Under the pieces are notes generated by a model that was not told where the DNA came from, ran no database searches, and saw only the letters and a program-made list of their open reading frames with translations. From Tetranychus cinnabarinus (lineage: Eukaryota > Arthropoda > Arachnida > Trombidiformes > Tetranychidae), in contig WHVY01000001.1 of NCBI GenBank assembly GCA_022266195.1, forward strand, positions 9,982,001 to 10,046,000: 64,000 nucleotides of DNA. Direction: 5' to 3'. The position numbers and the translations under genes are program-made. Shown here piece by piece: positions 52,801-62,700 of this stretch (position 1 is its first letter; every line of letters begins with the position of its first letter).

Positions 52801-54648
52801 ATCAAATTGATAAAATGAAATTTTCAAAAATTTAGAACCTTAATCCGATAGATTTTGAAAATAAATTTGTAACATCAGATGAAAAATATGATCAAAATCG
52901 CATGAAAAATCTATCAAAGATTTAGTGGAAAAGTAAGCATTGAATTGATCACGTTGTTAGAGTTATTGATAGTAACTTTACTTTTGTGAAGTTCATGAAA
53001 TGAAAAGCGACTTTCTTCCGTAAGATATGAAAATTTCAAGATCAAAGTAAAGGCCTCTTTATACCTCAATTTAATGGGGCAAGAGAGCCTCGCTTAGGTT
53101 AAAAGACTAGACAGTATTCGTGTGAGAATCACGATGATGATCATTAAAATTCAAGATCGAAGCAATCAAACTTCAAGTGTTTACTTAATGGAGCGAGAGT
53201 GACTGTGTTAGGTTGAAAGATTTATGTCTTATGGTCTAACTATGTAAACCGATGAAGGTTTCAAGACCAAAGTGAAGGCCTCTCTAGACCTGAATTTAAT
53301 GGGGCAAGAGAGTCTTGCTTACGTTAAAAGTCTCATCTTTAGCTAGAAAGCACGTAAGATCCGTACGTACTCAAGCTCTTTCAGTGATCATCTTTTGGTT
53401 CTGGTAGTTCCTAGCAAGGTTTGCATGTATTTAGTGAGTTGGGATTTTTTATTCATTTGTGGTTCAAAAACCAACAATTTATCAATTATCATGCTGGTTG
53501 AAAAACTCATTAAAATGATTTCCTCAATCATTGAAGGTTCAACATGAAAGACTTTGACTATGATCAATACTCTCCAGGTGGATTAAATTACTTCAGGAAA
53601 ATGCTGATTTAAAATTTTATCATTTATAAAATTATTTCTAGCCATTAACTTAATTGTATCAAAGTCTAGTTATGAATTTGATGAAATCAACATAAAGTCA
53701 ATCTTTTAAATCATTTGTTTCATCAAATCAAATCAACTTTAAAAAAGTAACCAGCATTAGAATCAATGAAACACAATGTTGATAGTTTTCAAGTTTGATA
53801 TTATTCAAAAGAAGCTGATGAATGATATCGGATTATGCGAAGCAATAAAAGTCTTTGGTGGTTTCAAGTTTAACCAGTGTGTAACCAGGTTGGGTTGAGG
53901 AAAGGTAATCTTGTTGGGAAATGAAAGTATGAAAATGATCTTAAGTTTCATTTCATTTTACACAGGGAAGATGAAATCGAAAAAATATTGCAAATTCATT
54001 TCTTCTTCAAACTCTACTTTGATGCATGATGACCATGATGCTTGTACATTTGATCGACTTCAAATAAATATTTGTGTGAAGACAAAAAAATTTAAAATGT
54101 ATTTATGGAACAATATCAAAGAAAAATTCTAACTAAATCAGCCTCAATTGCCTGATAGCAGATAAACTCAATTATTTGTTGAGTGAAATTTCCTCGGGTC
54201 AAGTCTTGGACTCTCCACCAAGACCAGAGCAGAGCAAAAACAAAAGTGTAAAATATTGTGTCAACTAAACTTTCATGTAAAATGAATTTCATTTTAAATG
54301 AAATATGATTTTTGATGGATACGAAGTGAAATACGATACAAAAGGGAAAAAACTTCATGAATAATTTTCTTTGATTTACCCTGTGTTCACTCTTGTTTCT
54401 CTTTTTCTTTTTGCAGATTATTTGAAGAAAATTCCGAATTATTAAATTTATTTACCAAATTTCAATCATTAAAGACAAAAGAATCACAAAGAGAAAGCAT
54501 GGAACTCGCTGAACATGCATCCAAAGTAATGACAACCTTAGATGAAAGTATCAATTCACTTGATAAAGTGGACTTTTTCATGGACTATTTACACGCAATT
54601 GGTCGTGATCATCGTAAAATACCTGGCTTTAAGAAGGACTATTTTTGG
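37644..54648 (+). CDS. Globin with myristoylation-type N-terminus (5' part; last exon not in window)
   Basis: Exons 37,644..37,864 and 54,417..54,648 join in phase 2 to give 151 residues and exit in phase 0. The start has a perfect Kozak context (CACCATGGGC). The N-terminus MGCAFTKHH fits N-myristoylation at Gly2 with possible palmitoylation at Cys3, as in membrane-bound globin X-type proteins. A ~45-residue proline- and asparagine-rich extension precedes the fold. A-helix Trp57 (TKSW), probable CD1 Phe86, E7 distal His107 (LAEHASKV) and F8 proximal His139 (AIGRDHRK) are present; E7-F8 spacing is 32 residues, as in neuroglobin. Introns fall at the ancestral positions B12.2 and G7.0 (12 residues after F8). 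The G-H helix exon was not found before 64,000. Likely role: heme-based redox or O2 chemistry at membranes (inferred). Confidence 0.9.
38613..38967. mobile_element. Possible hAT-like nonautonomous element
   Basis: The right end reads GTTATTGTTATCGTCCAGCTCTA and the left end AAGAGTTTAACGATAAC, weakly inverted-complementary, with interior GATAAC/ATCGAT words. No convincing 8-bp target duplication was seen. Boundaries are tentative. Confidence 0.3.
38969..39164 (+). CDS. Short GC-richer open frame next to the possible hAT element
   Basis: About 64 codons starting MTSIVDLHKQRFISNVTVVQ and ending DRKVEIH before TGA. Composition is protein-like and GC-richer than the flanks. No family recognised; could be a transposon-captured exon fragment or chance. 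Confidence 0.2.
40698..40925 (+). CDS. Short acidic open frame, doubtful
   Basis: 75 codons; the C-terminal third is a run of acidic residues encoded by GATGAA-type repeats. It contains ATGGGGCAAGAGTGACTCT, similar to the unit of the 53.04-kb tandem repeat, so the frame may be repeat-derived. Confidence 0.15.
   Translation: MKDEKHFNEASKVFVKRPSLSGLVDGARVTLFGCKTIDPLLDSELHSNDDQSIDNGKDEDEQEEGEVGEVDETER
42946..43141. promoter_or_regulatory. Cluster of AATCGATT octamers
   Basis: Six copies of the palindrome AATCGATT (42,946; 42,955; 43,047; 43,090; 43,112; 43,134) plus a GATCGATT at 43,069. ATCGAT is the core bound by ONECUT/CUX-type factors, and this lies inside a globin intron. The later copies are spaced about 22 bp, so it may instead be a decayed minisatellite. 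Confidence 0.5.
44570..44705 (+). repeat. Dispersed repeat, copy 1
   Basis: Shares ATATCGGATTATGCGAAGCA and CCAGTGTGTAACCAGG, with matching flanks, with 53,785-53,905. Nature unknown. Confidence 0.8.
45386..45589 (+). CDS. Short open frame, possible coding remnant
   Basis: 67 codons (VTNINSSYCANVILGVTRNC to FNIQLPGIIQGSI), open a few codons further upstream. Protein-like composition, no recognised domain, no clear splice partners. Lies in globin intron 1. Confidence 0.2.
   Translation: MHDYVTNINSSYCANVILGVTRNCELKLKFVNSSENKEKMSGYSSTFISFGDQEFNIQLPGIIQGSI
49476..49978. mobile_element. Tc1/mariner-type foldback MITE
   Basis: A 503-bp element with long terminal inverted repeats (CAGGGCATTTCA at the ends, continuing ATTTTACCGTTGTAAATTGG and beyond). 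It is flanked on both sides by TA (49,474-49,475 and 49,979-49,980), the target duplication of Tc1/mariner transposases. The inverted repeats span most of the element; no transposase is encoded. A related end lies at 56,472. Confidence 0.9.
50349..50773. mobile_element. hAT-type MITE
   Basis: 425 bp with terminal inverted repeats TAGTGTTTCT...AGAAACACTA, a hAT-type terminus, flanked by 8-bp near-identical direct repeats AATTACTG and GATTACTG. The interior is rich in TATCGAT/GATAC words on both arms. No coding capacity. Confidence 0.85.
53038..53340 (+). repeat. Imperfect tandem repeat, ~110-bp unit, about 2.7 copies
   Basis: Units start near 53,038, 53,153 and 53,261. Each begins CAAGAYCRAAG and contains a TTAATGGGGCAAGAGAG-like core followed by TTAGGTTRAAAG. 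A related core occurs at 40,770. Confidence 0.8.
53785..53905 (+). repeat. Dispersed repeat, copy 2
   Basis: Homologous to 44,570-44,705, same orientation, about 85-90% similar by eye. Confidence 0.8.
54417..54648 (+). CDS. Globin exon 2 (helices B-G, both heme histidines)
   Basis: Acceptor with a long pyrimidine tract (CTTTTTCTTTTTGCAG); donor TGG/GTAAGT. Encodes residues 74-151, from KLFEENSELLNLFTKF to KIPGFKKDYFW. Confidence 0.92.
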
Positions 54649-57600
54649 GTAAGTTGATCATTCTCATCATCATTAAACCTTCAACTTTGAATAAAAATTT
54701 TCATTCATTTTACATTAAACTGAGCTTTGTGATTCAATATAAATCAAAATGTAAAATGCCATTTTACGATTCACTGAACAAGCTAATAATAGTTGCTCTT
54801 CAACATTTGGCTCAACATCAATACCTATCAATATGATGATTACAATGATCAATGTCCAATTCAATTAGATTATTAGTTAATACAATGGTGTCAAGTAAAG
54901 GGAGTATAAAAGTTTGAAACAAGATTGATGAGTTTATCAAACAATGAAACATTACTTTGATTATTTTTCACTTTACTTTTCAAAACAATTTAACTGATTA
55001 ATCTCGATATTTTCAAGTTTTTCAATTTTTCCATTTTTTGTGTGCTTCCATGTTGCACAGCTTTTAACTGTCATTTTGACATTTTTCTTCAACATATTAA
55101 TGAACCATTTGATGGATTGAAATTGATAAAAATTGCATTTTAATTGTCTCAATTGTTTCATGCTTAATCAACATCCGAGAGCATCTTACAGTAAATTGTT
55201 TCGCCATGAGACTATTGAATAGAGAGCTTTTTTGTTAGTGAAATATTGTTTACTAATAACTTGGTCCATTGTGCTGTAATTGGATCAAGAATCAAGTCAA
55301 GAACAGCATGATTTTCGGGCGAATTGCAATCAATCATTTCATTGTCTAAACGTAAACGAGGATTATCTAGACTAACTAGACGAATATCTTTTTGGGTTTT
55401 CATTATTTTGTTATTGTCTCAACTCTGGGAGTAAAAAACGATTCTTTAGTCAATTCTTGCTTGACAAACTAATCTTGACTTTTAGTGCAGCACTAATCTA
55501 ATAATTATTTATTTCAATAAGTATTTCAATGTGTTTCCTTTTGTTGTGAGCCTAGTAGGCCAAAATACGTAGGGTTTGACGAAGCCTGTTCTGCAAGTTT
55601 AAGGTTCATTGATCAATTTCAAGACTTAAGACAAAGTAACTTTACTTGATTGGTGAGGCTGAAAAGATTATCTGATGCATCTCTTCCTCAAAAAGAAACT
55701 TTTTATCGTTTCAAATTGTTCTCCTCTAGAATTAGAATTACCTTTTTCTGAACTTTATCACTTATCGTGTTCACAGTTTCACTATAAATGTCTAACTGCC
55801 AATCAAGCTAATATCTTGATGGACAAATGAGCTTTAATTCGCAAAGTGAAGATTATAATTCATTATATTTCATTTTGAAAAGCTACTTTCCAAATTCTTG
55901 TGGGTCGCATAACTAATGAACGGAGAAATATATTGAAATGCTAACATTTGAAATCATGGCAATACATATGAAACGTTCAAATTTTTAAGGCCGTCCTGTT
56001 AACAAACTGTGTGTTTATTTTATCCTTGAAGTTCGTTTGTGTTCATAACTTTTGAACCAGAGGTCCGATTTGATGATATTCAGTCAGTATAATTCCTGAA
56101 ATTGAAGAACTATAAATCCGAATTCTCAAGGACATTCAAGGTCATTCAGTCATCAAAATCTTATTTCATTTGTTAGATTTGCTTAAAGGGGGAGAGAAAA
56201 AGATGAAAAAAGAATCAGAAAGATGGAGAAAGATGATGTCATCTTTCACTTTCGTCACAGTAAGAATTTTTTATTTCGAAAAAGATAAATGATCTTAATT
56301 TGACTTCCAACATCATCAAAAGTTATTTGCGCGAAATAACCTTGGATAACCTTGGCCCCAAAATATTGCAACTAAATATCTGCAAAATTTTCATAAATAT
56401 TTTCGGACATTAAGTCATCTCAGTGTCGAGTAATAGCCGAGAGAAATCGTATAAATTTCCTGAAATGCCCTGTAATTTCGAATGAAAAACTTTAGTCAAT
56501 GAGTTTCCTAAAAAAGTAAGGTTTTCACACATTCATGGATTATTCTCAAGAAGATGGGAATGGCTACAAAAAATAGAATCATTTCCAAAGTCCAAGAAAA
56601 TGGTCATTAGCTTAGCTTTGATCTGAAAATATCTCTGAATGCGTCTTACGAGATGAAAAGAATTGCATCTTATTCTTATCGTGAACAACTCCATCAACGA
56701 AGATAGCTTCAACTTGTGATAAACACAGTCATTTTGCTTAGCCAACAGTTGAACTTTATCGAAAAAAGTCTCCAATTCTACATTCTGTTCTTATTCTTTT
56801 AATCAAAACTCGTTACTTTCCATCTACGATCGATTATCTTTTTTCTTGTAAATCACACAAAACAGAAATGAGAAAGTTCATTTTCTGTAATACACATTTC
56901 TTTCGAAACATTAACTTTGACCATCAAAAAACTTGTAAAAACAGGTGAAAACGATTGTCGAGATTTTGATCCTCGAATTGAATATCAATACATTTAATCA
57001 AACACCGATTCCAATACGAAGACAAAGTTTCATTTGATTTATCGAATCGTTCATTTCATTATGAAAGCCAACGAAATAAAAATTGATTCATCAGACAATG
57101 AAACCAAATGTCAACAAAGAAAAATCTAAAAACATTATGACAATGATAAGATTAAATCTGAAATGAACTTTCCTTCCCAGTCACATTATCATGTAAATAT
57201 ATGACAAGCTTTTTTCCTTCATTTCCGTATCCAGCTGATTTTCCCTTCCTTTTTCACTACCAGTTGAATCTATTATGCCAATTGATTTTGTCTTTTTTTT
57301 TGTTTTTCATTGTTGGACAATAATGTTGATGACAATGATATTATCATGCATACAGCTTGATGAATAACAAGACGAAAAGGCTAAATCGAAAAAAAATCAA
57401 TGTTCCATTCCAATCTATCTGATTGATGGGCCAATTGATTTTCTTTGTCAATCAAATGTCTTTTACACTTTCTTAGTCCAACAAAATCAACAATTTATTA
57501 CAATTGTTTGATCATAAATATTATCACATCACTTATTGTCATCAGACACAATATTATCATTCAATAATTTTCCAGCAAAATAAATGTCCATTGATTCGAT

Positions 57601-59399
57601 TAGTCTCAGCTTTATTCGATTAATCAAAATCTATTATCATTGTAACGAAATTAATTTGCTTTTTTCAATTAATTCATGTTTCATTGTCAATGTTTTCCGC
57701 AACTTGATTATCTTTACAAGTGGAACCCCCGATCATGACTGATCGTAATTTTTTCACTGAAATACAATAAATTCAATCCATATTTAAAGACTCAAGTTCT
57801 TGATGAAAGACCATCGTCAATGAGAAAAACTAAAGTTTAAAATAAAATCTGATTATACAGCTGGACAGAATGAAATCTTTCTGTACAGTTAAGGTACAAT
57901 ATTTTTCACTTAACTCTCTACTCGAAAGACAGTTTTACTTATCCTTCTAATCCAACAATAAACCATCAACCTGATTAACCAAAAAGTTTTTCCCCCAATG
58001 TCAATAGTAAAAGATACGGATTCTGCGTTTTTTCCCCTACACTGTTTGAACACTAATTCCTCAGTAACCTGAATTCCGAGAAAGTTCGAACTATTTTTTG
58101 CGATTGTAGTTTAATCATGGCTTTCATCCTATGTGAAAATTTTCTTTAGAACCCGTTTAGTTTGGCCACAATCTTCCCGCAAAAATTTCATAGTTTGACT
58201 TTATATATTGTATAGATTGAATAATGAAATGCCGAATATTGTTGACTCATGAGTTTTTAATGCTCTAATTTCAATACATTTAATTGCATCTTTCATTGTT
58301 CAACTTATGAAAGATTGAAATTTAAGAACTTTTTCTGTATCATTTCAGTTGAAGGAAAAGATTCAATTTCATTCAGAAGTTTATCATTGATAATCAGTCT
58401 TGAAACATTGTAGTAAAGTTATACTGAAATAAACAAGTTGCTTGATAAGTATAGTAACTTATTGATTTATTCATTACAATTCAGATGAGAGAACAGTCTA
58501 AATGTCTATTTCATCTGAAATGAAGTTCGATGACGTGATAACTTTTCCAAATGTCATTAACTGAGTTTCTCGGAAATGCACTGGGATAGAATCCTTTTGA
58601 TTGTTTCATTATCAAAAAATTATTCAAGTACATTTATCTAACTCTCGTTCAATACCAAGAATTTTTTTTTTCTAACAATTTTACAAGTTTATAAAAATCT
58701 CTAACAATGCAGGCTTATCTAAAAGACCATGAAAAATTTACTTGTCTAAACCAACGAATATTCAAGAAAATATGTTGATTATTAGTTAGCATTATGTAAT
58801 ATAATTAGTATAAAATTATAAAACATGGGGATGATTGAGAACTGTGAACTTTAAGAAACTGAACAAACTATTGCCACACCTAACAAGAAAACAAACAGTG
58901 CTGTTAATAGCCATAGCTTGTTCAAAAAATTCCCATAGACGTAAAATTGGTAGATTTTCGGTTGTTTTTAAATTTTTGAAAAAAATGTTAACTTTTTCGT
59001 CAGTTTCCTCAAGACTGAGATTGGCTTAAGTAATAGAGTGAGGAACTTTACATTAAGTTAAAGGTTTTTGATAAGTTATCAGAACAGCCAATGAAAATTT
59101 TTTAATTCATGTTCATTAGAAAATCAGATAAGACTGCATAGTTTATATGCACAGTTTTCATGGTAAATCAATTTTTGGCTCGTTGACCAGAGTTGGTTTT
59201 TCTATAATTCAGAGGTTCGATTTAGTCCTGAAGAGCCATCGAACCAATGCAACCTGTTTTACAATCAAAATAAGGAACAACGATGTTAGATGACTTCGGG
59301 ATAATGAAACGCTCGTTTCTCAGACACACCCTTGACAGAGGGATTTGCATATTTAGTTGAAATAATCGTGACTCTAGTCATTACGCTTTCCACCTTTCA
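54649..59399. other. Downstream globin intron or intergenic DNA
   Basis: No G/H-helix exon was found. Apart from a mariner-MITE remnant, there are only short open frames. One clean frame with its own ATG, 55,403..55,212 on the minus strand (63 residues, MKTQKDIRLVSLDNPRLRL), has no recognised domain. Confidence 0.4.
55990..56472. mobile_element. Degraded mariner-type MITE
   Basis: The right end TGAAATGCCCTG followed by TA matches the terminus of the 49.5-kb MITE. The left terminus was not found, and the element is probably truncated or very diverged. The left coordinate is a guess. Confidence 0.45.
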
Positions 59400-59404
59400 G
59401 TAGA

Positions 59405-59526
59405 AAGCCTTTGCGCCGGACTCATTCCTTTTCACTTGCCGATGCTCAAGGAATCTCATTTGATTTATTTTCCTCCGCTAAATTACATGCTTGAATTCGG
59501 CGGGCAACCTCACCTGATCTGATATC
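59405..59526 (-). rRNA. Degenerate 28S rRNA 5'-end (D1) fragment
   Basis: Read on the minus strand: AGATCAGGTGAGGTTGCCCG, then AATTCAAGCATGTAATTTAG, then CGGAGGAAAATAAATCAAAT and AAGTGAAAAGGAATGAG. This is the order of the start of 28S rRNA (ITS2 junction, GAATTTAAGCATATTA-AGCGGAGGA, GGCGAGTGAAAAGGGA). Several substitutions show it is not functional. Minus-strand sequence beyond it (toward 59,240) is GC-rich and may be diverged D1-D2. Confidence 0.88.
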
Positions 59527-59552
59527 CGAATTCCTCTGCTGATTCTGTTTGA

Positions 59553-59759
59553 TTAGATGAATCTACCTAGAAAACTCTTAATTACAAAATCGGCATCTTG
59601 ACTCTGGAGTGATGCCAGTGATGAATCGTTAGACTGAACACTTTCTACCAAGGCTCTACCACCATCAACTTCTGCACCGTCAATATAATCATCTGCACAG
59701 TACCTAGAGCCAGAGGTTGGTCTCGATCCGATTCGGGACTGGTTGACTCGTAATCGGGC
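59553..59759 (-). CDS. GC-richer open frame abutting the 28S fragment
   Basis: 68 open codons ending ADFVIKSFLGRFI and TAA, containing SRPTSGSRYCADDYIDGAEV. There is no ATG at its start, but a strong pyrimidine tract (CTTTTTCTTCTCTTTTTTG) lies just upstream, so it could be a terminal exon. Composition is Asp/Ser/Gly-rich and GC-richer than the flanks. It may be a real exon of an unseen minus-strand gene, or diverged ITS2 read as protein. Not recognised. Confidence 0.3.
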   Translation of the reverse strand, partial: ARLRVNQSRIGSRPTSGSRYCADDYIDGAEVDGGRALVESVQSNDSSLASLQSQDADFVIKSFLGRFI

Positions 59760-62700
59760 TCAAATTCAATGAAATTCACTTGAAAATACAAAAAAGAGAA
59801 GAAAAAGAGAAACAATTGGAGTTAGTTGGGATGCGTATCCTGGCATTTAAAGGTCCATTAGACTATTGGATGCCGACTTCAAAAACGTCTATAAATTTTA
59901 GCAAATGGTTTTCACATTTTACATGAAATTTTGTATTGCATATAAAAAATATAAAAATATTTTCATTCTGTTTTGAGATATTTTCTTCCTTACTCTTTCT
60001 GTATTCATCTCATCACAAATGCAAATCAACTATCGCTTGATTGAAATTTAATTTAAGCTTATTAGCTCTTGATTACGCTATCAAATGATATGCATAGGTA
60101 TCTAAAGCAATTAATAAAAGTTGAGTAAGAAAGGAAAGGAAAATGATGCAAAGGCAGTGATCCATAAAAGGTAAATTTTTCACCTCCAAGTGTCACAAGG
60201 GCAACCTTTAATCTTATTTGCAGTTGAAACTCTGATTAACACAATTAGTGATTCAGAATGATAATTATCCTTCTCTTTCAATGCAAATGTAAATCATCTT
60301 TCATCATTTCTTTATTACAAAATCATTATTAGATTATTGGTACACACAAGAAAAGGGAAAAATAAAATCATCTAATTGTGTCCTAAAAATTGATTACTAT
60401 TCATCTAAAGAAAGCTTCTCTCGTTAATAAATAATGCTATTAGGGTCGAGAGTATAAGCAAAGACTTATTGAATAAAATTCTAATCGATAATCATTTACT
60501 AGTTTCATTCACCATCATGAATTCAGCTTGTTCACGAATCAACTGAGAGAAGAATCTTTTTCTTCCTTCCTTTTCTTCTCTTTCTTCTCAATTCCATCCA
60601 AGTTTGCCATCATCTTGAAATCAATTTTTTGTACAATTTTCATCATCTTTTCCTCAACACTCTTAGGCATTGTCATTGATGATAATTATGATGATGGCAA
60701 TGAAGATGATGGTAATGAGGGTGACAATGATGATGTTGGTTGAAAAAGAGTTATCTGATGAAAGAATGAATAAATATAATACAGTGTGTCACAAAACATT
60801 GGACCAAAAATTTCTTCATTTTGTCACCAATCGAAACTCAATGTCAAAGATTTCAATTGAATTTAAACAATCTTTCAACTAACAGTTAGTTTGGACAAAA
60901 AATCAGAGAAATCTGATGAAGAATCAATGTTCAATCCAACAAACAGATTCAACTCAGGATCACAATGATCAACTTTATCTCCAATGCTGTTCAGCTGAGC
61001 TGCCTGTGAACTCAAGAAGGCATTTTGTTTGTCCAATACTATTAGATAATAAGAAAAATATCATTGAAAGAATAACCAAAATAAGTTAATGGAATGAATA
61101 AAATGATATTTGCTAATGATTATCGTTGAAGGATGATCATCTCTCCTTAACTCTGTTCATTGCTCTGAGCAATTTCAGTTTGACTTTCATGAAATTATCA
61201 CTTTCTAGTTTGGATATCTAAGAAGAGGAGAAAATTGAAATTTTCAAGTTCAACTTATTTCTACTCGTTATCTTTTCTTCCATGCAAATAAAACATTTTT
61301 CAATTGAAATCAACTCGAATCATAATGACTTGACTGTGCCGGTAAAACTCGATGGTTTGAAAAATGTTCATCCATCGAAGAGTTTGATGAAAATGTTCTG
61401 TCTTTTGAAACTGTTTCCTCCAACCGTTTTTAATCAGTTTTAAAGTCATTTGAATATTTCATATTTCATTTTAATAGTTTAACAACATGTAAAAGGTTGA
61501 AAGTTGAATGTCTTTTTGTGACAGCTAATTAACTTTTCATTTTGATGAGACACATTGATTTAACCTTTTAAATCTCGAGAAAGATTGAAACATTTAATGG
61601 TTTAAGTGAAACGCTCATTGATTAATTGATAATAAATTGTGCAAATGATGAAACCAGAGTCACCATGGGATCATCTGAGATATATCGAGTTTACCTTGAA
61701 ACTTGAAACATTGACTTTTCACATGCAACTCAATTTGACTCAACTTTAAAAACTGTTATATTCAATCTTGGACTTGCTTCCAACTAAAATGTCAACTATT
61801 ATTTTCATTTGTGATTAAATAATTGATAAGTTACAAGGTGAACAATAATCAGATTACTTTGGCTCGAAAACAGAAGAAAAGGAAAAATGTTGGAACCTTT
61901 GCACCTCCAACTTTGGACAACTAATATCCATGTATTTATCTGACCAAAACTGGTCCATGTTAACCAAAGCAAGTGATGCCTTTACAAGGTTCTTTGCTCT
62001 TGACACAATATCAGATAACTTTGGAATTTGATTCAACTTTTTTTTCTCCAATTTCGAGTTGTAACATTTACTTTTTCAATTTTATTGCATCCATCATGAT
62101 GAATGTTTGAATAATAGAATACTGATAAAGGAGCAAAGATGAAATGTTGAATGAAAAGGTAGCGTGTTAAGGTAAACAGTTGACTTGGAAAGAGGAAGAT
62201 GAGAAAAGGTAAATTGTGAGGAAATTAACGTTACTTGGAGTTTAAATTTTATTTAAATTTTCCACTTTTCTTTTTTTTTTAAATCGAGTTCTTCTTGAAA
62301 TGATAAACAAGTTAACATTTGTTCAACTGTCATAAACATGGAAACATTTTTCGGTGTAAAATGTTAACAGATGAAAATGGAGGCAAACAATGATTGAAAT
62401 AATTGCTTCCAACATGATCACAATGGAAACATTATCAGAATAAAAATTGAATGGAAGAATGAAAAAAAAGGTGAAGAGAAAAGTTCAATTCAAGTTTGTA
62501 AACTAATCAAGGTTGATGGTTATGAAAGAGATTTCTTCTTCTTCTTCTTCATCATCTTCATCTTCATCTTCTTCTTGAAACATATTTCATTTTAAAGGGT
62601 AAAGATGAGCTGATGATTGGAATAAGATGAACCCAAACGGAATTAGGAATTGAGCTGATATTGACTGTTATTTATATTTGTTATCAAGTGAAGGAAGATG

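Larger units (their letters stand above)
37865..54416 (+). other. 16.6-kb globin intron 1
   Basis: Long AT-rich intron containing transposon remnants and repeats listed separately. No nested intact gene was recognised. Confidence 0.8.

Noticed and set aside
58342..58390. Candidate globin exon 3 after TTTCAG
   Set aside because: Only 13 codons before a stop, with no G or H helix features.
60528..60882. Overlapping open frames rich in Asp/Met near 60.7 kb
   Set aside because: Produced by a GATGAT microsatellite; the two frames are readings of the same repeat.
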